The notes under the pieces are model-generated. The model was not told the origin of the DNA. It worked only from the letters and a program-made list of their open reading frames with translations, and did not search any database. Below, piece by piece: positions 18,059 through 24,697 of a stretch of DNA of 64,000 nt. Every line of letters begins with the position of its first letter. Positions within the stretch are counted from its first letter, which is position 1. The DNA comes from Aureispira anguillae. Its GTDB lineage: Bacteria; Bacteroidota; Bacteroidia; Chitinophagales; Saprospiraceae. The stretch covers positions 1,085,501-1,149,500 of the forward strand of contig NZ_AP026867.1 in assembly GCF_026000115.1 (NCBI RefSeq), written 5' to 3'. The position numbers and the translations under genes are program-made.

Positions 18059-19207
18059 TTATAGCTCGTTGGTGCTGTTGTTGAGACTGTCTAATCCTTG
18101 AAGTTCTATTTCTAATAAGATAGGATTATGATCTGAATAAGCGAATTTTAAATTTTTCCCCTCTACCTTTTTGATGCTTATATTGGGAGAAACCAAATAA
18201 AAATCGACTAAGGAGACTGCTGTTTTGCCATATTCTAGAATATCAATAACCTGTCTATTGGTCGGAACAGTAGGATCAAAAGCCCATTGCCAGCCCTCAG
18301 GCATAAAATCAGGAGCTATATTAGCAGGGTTATAGGTAGAATCGGTGGGAATGCCAACGGCTTTGCTCGCTGCATCAAAAGGGAGTTTAGGAGGGGTTTG
18401 ATTCCAGTCGCCACCAACCACAACATAATTACCTTTGTTGTATTCTGCTAAGACTAGTTGCTTGAAATAAGCCATTTCATCATTTTTTAGCGTTCCTCCA
18501 TCGTAGGCAGAATTATGCGTATTAACAACAATCAACTCTTTGCCATCGGGATGAGCTGTTTGGTAACGTTGTACAGATAGGCAGCGATCAAGGTGGAAGA
18601 TATAATCGGGCCATCCATAAGAGCCAGGAAATTGATAACGGGTACTTTTGTGCGCTTGATATTTAGCATAACTACTTAAGCCACTTTCCATTTTCCCCAT
18701 TACTTGCCAAGGTTCACAAACGGGAATAACGACACGTTGGACTTTGTAGTTGACCGCAAAATGAGCATTGTAATTGGGCAATTGTGCTAGGTATTGCTCG
18801 TGTTGATTGATAAAATAACTGCGCTTGGACTGGTAATCTACTTCTTGCAATAAGACAAAATCAGCAGGATGAGCAGCAATAAAGGCACTAATTCCTGCAA
18901 TGTTTTCTTCTACATAAGATTTGGGAGAACGAACCATTTTTCCATTCGAAAAAAAGAAGGGATTGCCATCGTCATAAAAGAAATTGGACTTGGCTCCTAA
19001 ACCACCGTAGCCTACGTTCCAATTGAGAAATGTGAGTCGGTTCTTGGTGATAATTGAAGCTTGGGTATTGTCTTTTATGGGCAATGCTATTTTCTCTTCG
19101 GGTTGAAAATCTGTAGCAGTTCCATGCAAAAGACAACCAATAACATAACATAAAAATAGAGCTAGGGCAACTATTGACCACTTAAGGAGCTTTTTTAGAA
19201 TCTTCAT
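18059..19207 (-). CDS. endonuclease/exonuclease/phosphatase (EEP) family protein, membrane-anchored
   Basis: A 382-aa protein of the EEP (DNase I-like) superfamily: metal-dependent phosphodiesterases or phosphatases. The N-terminus is a basic stretch followed by one membrane helix (about residues 12-30), so the domain is probably periplasmic. Visible motifs are LTFLNWNVGYGG (N ligand), VLLQEVDYQSKR (catalytic Glu), VNTHNSAYDGG, VVVGGDWNQTPP (DxN motif) and the final FAYSDHNPILLEIEL (SDH). All catalytic motifs look intact. The start is ATG 19207; the longer frame to 19264 adds 19 residues with no support. Substrate unknown. Confidence 0.85.
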   Translation of the reverse strand: MKILKKLLKWSIVALALFLCYVIGCLLHGTATDFQPEEKIALPIKDNTQASIITKNRLTFLNWNVGYGGLGAKSNFFYDDGNPFFFSNGKMVRSPKSYVEENIAGISAFIAAHPADFVLLQEVDYQSKRSYFINQHEQYLAQLPNYNAHFAVNYKVQRVVIPVCEPWQVMGKMESGLSSYAKYQAHKSTRYQFPGSYGWPDYIFHLDRCLSVQRYQTAHPDGKELIVVNTHNSAYDGGTLKNDEMAYFKQLVLAEYNKGNYVVVGGDWNQTPPKLPFDAASKAVGIPTDSTYNPANIAPDFMPEGWQWAFDPTVPTNRQVIDILEYGKTAVSLVDFYLVSPNISIKKVEGKNLKFAYSDHNPILLEIELQGLDSLNNSTNEL

Positions 19208-19611
19208 TGAATAAAACGAATAAATCTTGTAAAGGAAGTTGTTTAAAAATAACCAATTAATCATTTTGAAAAGGTTACTCCAATAATTCTACTTCCATAA
19301 AAGATATTTGGAGGGACTATTTAAAATGATTAATTTTGTTGCTACTTATAGAAGTTGTTGATCAATATGTGTGTAATAACTTCATGGTATGGAATGAACA
19401 AGTAGTAGTACAAAAATACATCTTAAATATTAGATGTTCTCTAAATTTAGAATGAAATTAATAAGAACAGCGCCCTTTTTATACCCTGTACTTAAGTAAC
19501 GAAGCAAAACTAATGATTGTAAATTTAAGCCATCTTAATTTTTGTGAACTATTATTAAAAACAGATACTCCCAACCCCTTTAGGTATCTAAACTCTGGTA
19601 AGTCTAAAACT
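19208..19611. other. divergent intergenic spacer
   Basis: About 400 AT-rich bases between the EEP gene and the OmpA-domain gene. An in-frame upstream extension of the latter (from 19513) precedes its signal peptide and is unlikely to be translated. A CTACTTATAGAAG string and a TTAGATGTT string are seen, with no clear promoter. Confidence 0.4.
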
Positions 19612-20778
19612 ATGAATAAAATACAATCCCTACTTTTTATTTTTATAGCCTTGTTATTCTCTACAATGAGCTATGCGCAGGTGTTGCAAAATATGGTTAA
19701 AAACCCTAGCTTTGAGCAGTATAGGAAGGTGCCCTCAGACTTGGGAAATATAGAAACAATTGATTATTGGTCTTCTCCTACAGAGGCTAGTCCCGATTAT
19801 TTTCATAGAAGGGCAGGAGGCAAAAATGTGGATATTCCTTATAATAAAATGGGGTACTGCAATGCTCGATCAGGGCATGCTTATACAGGAATTTATGCTT
19901 ATGCGAGTCGTTATATAAAACGCAATTTTAGGGAGTATATTCAGTTAGAATTAAAACAACCCTTGTTGTTTGGCAATACTTACTGTGTAAAAGCACATGT
20001 GTTTCTTTCTCAATCGTCTAACCGTGCTGTTGGAGCCTTGGGAATGACGGCTTCCAAGATTAGAACGAACCAAAATCATGAGTTTGCGATTAGTGACAAT
20101 AGAATGACTTATATGCTTCAAGAGGATCGTTCCCCCTTAGACGATAGAAAATGGGTAGAAATTTCTTGCCAATACAAAGCACAGGGAGGAGAGCGTTATA
20201 TTGTAATCGGTAATTTTGACGACGATCGAAAAACTAAAGTTTCGGGAGCAATAGAAAATGATACGTTCAAAAATCCGCATGTAGATTTTGCCTATTATTA
20301 TGTAGATGATGTTTGTGTAACCAATGCTAGTACTAATTTTAGTTGTGATTGTGGTTCTTTTGATTTGATCCGAACAAGGGGCGAAGAGCGCATTGTTTTG
20401 GATGTGAAAGTTCAGAAAAAAGAATATTATCTAGGACAGGTTGTGATTATGAAAAACCTTGATTTTGAACGAGGAAAGTCACTCATGTTGAGCGGTGCAC
20501 AAGCTGCTATCAATGATTTGGTCGGTACACTGCGGCTCAATCCCAATTACCATATTGAGATTTCGGGGCATACAGATGATAAGGGCGACCCTCAAAAAAA
20601 TCAAATTTTATCCAAAAAAAGAGCCGAAGCTGTTTACAATTATTTATTGTCTTCGGGGATTAAAAAAGAACGGTTAACTTTTAGAGGCTATGGGCAATCT
20701 CGCCCAATTGCTTTGAACAAAACTGTAGAAGGACGCCAAAAAAATGAGCGTATTCAATTTAGGATTACAAAAAAATAG
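19612..20778 (+). CDS. OmpA-family outer-membrane protein with N-terminal beta-sandwich-like domain
   Basis: A 388-aa exported protein starting at ATG 19612, which begins a signal peptide (MNKIQSLLFIFIALLF..., cleavage near SYAQ). Residues about 25-235 look like a carbohydrate-binding-module-type jelly roll: NMVKNPSFEQY at the start, then GHAYTGIYAYASR and a Cys-containing VDDVCVTNAS end. The C-terminal third is an OmpA peptidoglycan-binding domain with FERGKSLMLSGAQAAIN, IEISGHTDDKGDPQKN and LSKKRAEAVYNYLL...RLTFRGYGQ, with the Asp and Arg expected for diaminopimelate binding. It probably tethers an outer-membrane module to the peptidoglycan. A combination frequent in Bacteroidota. Confidence 0.85.
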   Translation: MNKIQSLLFIFIALLFSTMSYAQVLQNMVKNPSFEQYRKVPSDLGNIETIDYWSSPTEASPDYFHRRAGGKNVDIPYNKMGYCNARSGHAYTGIYAYASRYIKRNFREYIQLELKQPLLFGNTYCVKAHVFLSQSSNRAVGALGMTASKIRTNQNHEFAISDNRMTYMLQEDRSPLDDRKWVEISCQYKAQGGERYIVIGNFDDDRKTKVSGAIENDTFKNPHVDFAYYYVDDVCVTNASTNFSCDCGSFDLIRTRGEERIVLDVKVQKKEYYLGQVVIMKNLDFERGKSLMLSGAQAAINDLVGTLRLNPNYHIEISGHTDDKGDPQKNQILSKKRAEAVYNYLLSSGIKKERLTFRGYGQSRPIALNKTVEGRQKNERIQFRITKK

Positions 20779-20881
20779 CGTACATTTGTTACCAAAGAAG
20801 AACATAGTTTTTCTGAATACTATGTATTGATGATATTAAAATTTCGATCTTTAATCGATATAGCAAGATACTAAAATAAAT

Positions 20882-21250
20882 ATGAAAAAGACGGTTGATA
20901 AAAACGTACTAAACTCAATTAAGGAACAAGTCAAAGAATTAAAAGCTGCTTACCAAACAGAAAAAGAAGTTACTGCAGCAATGATTGAGCAGATGAAGGC
21001 AGTGAGAGAATTGTTCAAAGAACTAGAGCAACCTACTATTGTCAAATCTATTCGTTTGGCGTATGAACATATTACCAATCATGGTAACTTAGATAACTTG
21101 CCTTATTGGGAAACAGAAGAAATTGAATTGGACGAAGAAAATTCAAGTTTTGAATACTACTTAGGTTTGCTAACCAATCCTACTAATAAATACAATAGAG
21201 AAGAGATTAAGGAATTGAATATTTTGTTGAAAGAAATGGCAGATGCTTAA
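20882..21250 (+). CDS. small acidic helical protein of unknown function
   Basis: A 122-aa cytoplasmic protein with no signal peptide. The first 50 residues are a likely coiled coil rich in Lys/Glu (SIKEQVKELKAAYQTEK), followed by a segment LAYEHITNHGNLDNLPYWE and an acidic tail EEIELDEENSSFEYYLGLL. It resembles no family I can name. It stands alone on the plus strand, 103 bases after the OmpA gene, and is closed by a strong hairpin shared with the convergent anti-sigma-like gene. Confidence 0.6.
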   Translation: MKKTVDKNVLNSIKEQVKELKAAYQTEKEVTAAMIEQMKAVRELFKELEQPTIVKSIRLAYEHITNHGNLDNLPYWETEEIELDEENSSFEYYLGLLTNPTNKYNREEIKELNILLKEMADA

Positions 21251-21293
21251 TCCATAAAAAAAGATTTTAGGGTAAGAATCCCTAAACACTAAA

Positions 21294-21332
21294 ACGAGTC
21301 ACAAAATATTGATTTTGTGACTCGTTTTTTTT
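21294..21332. terminator. strong bidirectional terminator
   Basis: Perfect 14-bp stem (ACGAGTCACAAAAT), 4-base loop, then eight T residues on the plus strand. It separates the plus-strand small gene from the minus-strand sigma/anti-sigma operon. Confidence 0.9.
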
Positions 21333-21338
21333 AACAGG

Positions 21339-22103
21339 TTATAATTCTTGAAGCAGTTGTTTTGCTTGTAGCGCATATTTTCCCCTTTCTGAAATGCGTA
21401 ACAATTGTTCCAAAGCCATTTTACTATTGGAGCGATTGCCCTCTTGTAATTCAATTAAGGCTAAATACCAATAGGATTGTTGGGCATAAATACTTTTATT
21501 AAGCGTTAAAACCTGATTTAAATAACCTTTTGCAAGTGCATAGTTTTTTAGTTCTATATTGCTCATGGCTAAATGAAACAAAATGTTCTCATGGCTATTG
21601 TTTGGAGTATTAGCAATCTGAAGTGCTTGCTGTAATTGTTCAATAGCTACCTTATAATCTTTCTGAATGTAGGCATTTATCCCTGTTGTTAAATGGTCAG
21701 AAAGAGGGTGGGGAGTAGATCGCTCTAATTCATCAGAGATATACGTTTGATAGTGAGCCGCAAAAAGTTCTTGACTAGTTTTTTCGGCTTGATTGTACCA
21801 CCAAGCAAAGGTTAAAATCAATAAAAAACTGGCTGCTGCAAGCCAATAATACCATTTTCGAGTGCTAGTGGTCGCACTTTTTTGATGCATCTTTGAAAAA
21901 TCTTCTCCTATAGCAGATAATTTTTTTTCTAAATCAAAGGCCTGTTGATCGGATAGAAAAGCAGCCATTTCTTGATGCAAAGTCACTTCTTGCGCCAAAG
22001 CTGAATCTTTGGCTATTAATTGCTCAAACGCTTTTGTCTCCTCCTTTGTAAGTTGTTGGTTGAGGTAGCGTTCAATTTGTTCAAATTGTTGTTCTTCCGT
22101 CAT
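21339..22103 (-). CDS. membrane-spanning TPR protein, probable anti-sigma factor
   Basis: A 254-aa protein with three parts: a cytoplasmic acidic N-terminal region (residues 1-82) with the FEQIERYLNQQLTKEETKAF segment typical of Bacteroidota anti-sigma-like proteins; one membrane helix at about residues 84-103 (WYYWLAAASFLLILTFAWWY); and a periplasmic C-terminus with two or three TPR-like helix pairs (QKDYKVAIEQLQQAL, LKNYALAKGYLNQVL, EGNRSNSKMALEQLL). It has no zinc-finger HxxxCxxC, so it is not a ZAS-type anti-sigma. It lies 13 bases downstream of the sigma gene in the same operon. The anti-sigma role is inferred from layout and partner. Confidence 0.7.
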   Translation of the reverse strand: MTEEQQFEQIERYLNQQLTKEETKAFEQLIAKDSALAQEVTLHQEMAAFLSDQQAFDLEKKLSAIGEDFSKMHQKSATTSTRKWYYWLAAASFLLILTFAWWYNQAEKTSQELFAAHYQTYISDELERSTPHPLSDHLTTGINAYIQKDYKVAIEQLQQALQIANTPNNSHENILFHLAMSNIELKNYALAKGYLNQVLTLNKSIYAQQSYWYLALIELQEGNRSNSKMALEQLLRISERGKYALQAKQLLQEL

Positions 22104-22116
22104 AATATTTAATGAA

Positions 22117-22698
22117 TTAGCGATTCAACTCTTTATAAAGAACGTCTTCTTTTACCAATTCTAATAATTTCTTTTGGCATTTGTATTTGCGTTTTTTTGC
22201 ATATCCAGCACTTCCTAAGCCCAATTTTTGGGCAATTTCTTCCATGGTTTTTTTAGCAAAAAATAATTTCAAAATTTCTTGACACCCTTCTGATAAAAGG
22301 GAGAATTTTTTGAAAAAAAGCTGCTGTTTATTTCGTTCTTCTATCACTTCAATAATACTCAGATCTTCTTGAATAATGTCCTCCTCTACCAATAAAGGAC
22401 GCAGATCTTTTTGTCGTTTTAGTTTTTGAAGCCAAAGGTTTTTGCATATTCCATAAAAATAGGTGTGCAAACTATACTTGAGCTCAAAATCGGGCGCTTT
22501 AGCCTTTTGATAAACGATCATAATTGCATCTTGAAATAGGTCCTTTGCGTCATCTACTGTCCCTTGGTTTCGAAGTACAAAGGAAACAATTCCACTAAAA
22601 TACTGGGCATAAAACTGGCGTATAACGAAGGAATCTCCTGCCATAATACCATTAAGATAATGATCTGTTGTTGAAGTATTCAAATTGTTTGTCTCCAA
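22117..22698 (-). CDS. ECF-type sigma-70 family RNA polymerase sigma factor
   Basis: A 193-aa sigma factor with region 2 at about residues 25-95 (VDDAKDLFQDAIMIVYQKA is the -10-recognition and core-binding helix region; SLHTYFYGICKNLWLQKLKRQ follows) and region 4 at about residues 130-185 (LSEGCQEILKLFFAKKTMEEIAQKLGL, a helix-turn-helix that ends in AKKRKYKCQKKLLELV). The KRKYKCxKKL end is typical of a Bacteroidota subgroup often found next to TPR or CHAT genes. No extra SnoaL or sensory domain is present, so control must come from a partner, most likely the protein encoded next to it. Confidence 0.88.
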   Translation of the reverse strand: METNNLNTSTTDHYLNGIMAGDSFVIRQFYAQYFSGIVSFVLRNQGTVDDAKDLFQDAIMIVYQKAKAPDFELKYSLHTYFYGICKNLWLQKLKRQKDLRPLLVEEDIIQEDLSIIEVIEERNKQQLFFKKFSLLSEGCQEILKLFFAKKTMEEIAQKLGLGSAGYAKKRKYKCQKKLLELVKEDVLYKELNR

Positions 22699-22820
22699 TA
22701 GCTGTTTGTTTTCTTGGCTTAAATAGGTTGCTCGAAAATAGAGAAAAAAAATAAAAATGCAAATTATTGAATATCATTAAATTATGAATAGCTGTTATTT
22801 TGTATGAAAAATAATTAAAA

Positions 22821-22842
22821 TTTTGGGGTCACCTTTTGGGGG
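22821..22842. promoter_or_regulatory. tandem TTTTGGGG element in divergent promoter region
   Basis: TTTTGGGG at 22821-22828 and TTTTGGGGG at 22834-22842 are spaced 13 bases start to start, in the spacer between the sigma gene and the plus-strand unknown gene. The G-runs stand out against the AT-rich surroundings. It could be an autoregulated ECF promoter or an activator site. No -10 partner is certain. Confidence 0.35.
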
Positions 22843-22949
22843 CTTTGTCAACCAATAAGCAAAACCACTAGTAAAGAGTTAATTAATCAATGTGCACAGC
22901 TTTTTACTAGGGGGATCTTTAAATCATTTTTATTAAAACAATTTATACT

Positions 22950-23372
22950 ATGCCTACAAATATTAAAGGAATCTGGATGATTTTGCAAACAGCAACTGGC
23001 ACAAACTCAGGAATAAAGGATAGCAACCATCTTGAGCTTCAGATCACAACGACGAACTCTGTTGTAAAATTGGAAACCAATAATGCTGCTAGTGGTGCTA
23101 ATGGCCTTGTTCAATCACTGGTTAAAGCCCAAGCCACACAATTTTCTTGGAATGCACAAGGTGGTTATTGGCCAGCAGGAGCTTTGACCGTTGAGAATAT
23201 TAGTTCTTGGAGCTTGGAATTAGTTGCTGCCAATAGCAATGCTTCTTATACGCCACGATGTATTTGGATTATTATGAGAGATGTTGATAACAATTATCAT
23301 CTAGCGGTAGCAGATAGATCTTGGAACAAAAACAAACCTTTGCTCCCTGGGATTGCTCAAGTTATTGGCTAA
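22950..23372 (+). CDS. unknown 140-aa protein, beta-rich, no signal peptide
   Basis: A small soluble protein with alternating short beta-strand-like runs: HLELQITTTNSVVKLE, TQFSWNAQGGYW, LTVENISSWSLELVAA and RCIWIIMRDVDNNYHLAVA. The W-x-L-E-L pattern and beta character are loosely reminiscent of PLAT/C2-type sandwiches, but I would not name a family. It has no signal peptide and is therefore cytoplasmic. It is the first gene after the divergent spacer with the sigma factor, followed by its own terminator, so it is likely controlled from the same region. Confidence 0.65.
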   Translation: MPTNIKGIWMILQTATGTNSGIKDSNHLELQITTTNSVVKLETNNAASGANGLVQSLVKAQATQFSWNAQGGYWPAGALTVENISSWSLELVAANSNASYTPRCIWIIMRDVDNNYHLAVADRSWNKNKPLLPGIAQVIG

Positions 23373-23439
23373 ATCAGATTGAATAAAAAGTAGCAGACGA
23401 AGTACACTGTGTAAAAACAGAATAACTTAACTGTATACT

Positions 23440-23479
23440 AAGAGCAAATTCTATAAATCAAAAAATAGAGTTTGCTCTT
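23440..23479 (+). terminator. terminator of the 140-aa gene
   Basis: AAGAGCAAATTCTAT pairs at 14 of 15 positions with ATAGAGTTTGCTCTT, with a 10-base loop and short T-run. Confidence 0.7.
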
Positions 23480-23627
23480 TTATCTCCGAATTGATTTTAA
23501 TGGTCTCACGAATCTAATACGTCACAAACAGGGATATATAGCACTCGTAACAAGGGCGATACCTAGAACGTGGCTAATAATCCATGAAGAATTATTTTAC
23601 TAAACACTGAAAATAACGATAGTAATT

Positions 23628-24638
23628 ATGAAAAATATAAATATACATGCTGTTTTGGGGGTGATTTTTGTCTTACTGAATCTTCCTTTTTTAGCACAAG
23701 GGCAGAAAAAATGCACTAAATGTGATTCTACAGAAAAAAAGCCTGTCCGAATTCGGATTATTTCCTTTCAAGCAGGTGATCCTACTTTTAAAACAGCTTT
23801 ACGGAATAAAGACAGCATTGCCGTCAATAAATTTGATGTCACTGCAATTTTATATGCTGTAAACAAAGAGGGGGCAGTTTTTGACACAGATACGGTCTAT
23901 AATCATGTGGTTGGAAGGCTGAAGCCCAATGAAAAAGTAACGATTATGTCCTGTTTTGATTTTGAAGGGGAATATATTCCAGACTCTATTCGAGCAACCT
24001 TAATTCTTTACGATACAATAGACTGTTCCATCAATTTTGCGATAGAGGATGATACGGCAACGATTAACTTTGGATCCAGCGCCTCCTGTCCTCATAATAG
24101 TTTCCAGTCTAACAATATACCCTATTTAAAGTCGGGAGAGCCCCTATTTATTCCAGAGGATGGAGATATTGTTGTATTCGCATCGAGAGATGAAACCAAT
24201 CCAAAAGTTTTTTTGGAGGCTATCTTAGATTCGACCACGACAGCAGATACAATGGTATTGGATACGATTAAATTAGTAAGTACTTTTAATTCTCTAAAAA
24301 TGCAGGGTGCAAAATGGAAACTTCGCAAGGTAAAAGAAGGAGGAGATTCTATATTTTATCTACAACCATTGCTTCCTGATAATGATAATTATGTTTTAGG
24401 ACTAAGTGACAGTACTTTTATTTTGGTAGATATAAATAGTGAAAATGCGAATGCTAAGTGGAATCTTCAATTTTTAGAAGCGACCAAAGATAGCAGTAAT
24501 GTTCATCATCTGTATCTTAATGGAGCAGAAGAAGGACAAAAAAACTACCTTTATAAAAAAGAAAATAGTTGTGTTGGAATTACCACTAGCCTTTTAGAAA
24601 AAAAGACAAAATGGTATATTCATAAATTAACTGACTAA
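23628..24638 (+). CDS. secreted protein with probable C-terminal beta-trefoil
   Basis: A 336-aa exported protein (signal peptide ending near LPFLAQGQ, residue 26; then a CTKC motif at about 29-32). The N-terminal half has a beta-sandwich-like pattern with two further cysteines. The C-terminal about 150 residues show a threefold repeat in which each unit ends with K-W-x-aliphatic: Trp230, Trp278 and Trp329 (AKWKL, AKWNL, TKWYI), about 50 residues apart. That periodicity is typical of a beta-trefoil (ricin-B-like or actin-crosslinking-like), usually a sugar- or surface-binding fold. The gene lies 59 bases before the CHAT gene on the same strand. Assignment is by pattern only. Confidence 0.65.
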   Translation: MKNINIHAVLGVIFVLLNLPFLAQGQKKCTKCDSTEKKPVRIRIISFQAGDPTFKTALRNKDSIAVNKFDVTAILYAVNKEGAVFDTDTVYNHVVGRLKPNEKVTIMSCFDFEGEYIPDSIRATLILYDTIDCSINFAIEDDTATINFGSSASCPHNSFQSNNIPYLKSGEPLFIPEDGDIVVFASRDETNPKVFLEAILDSTTTADTMVLDTIKLVSTFNSLKMQGAKWKLRKVKEGGDSIFYLQPLLPDNDNYVLGLSDSTFILVDINSENANAKWNLQFLEATKDSSNVHHLYLNGAEEGQKNYLYKKENSCVGITTSLLEKKTKWYIHKLTD

Positions 24639-24697
24639 ACAGTTGTTGCTGATTATTAATGTTTTTAGGAACAAAGGTGGTTTGAAAATAAAATACG

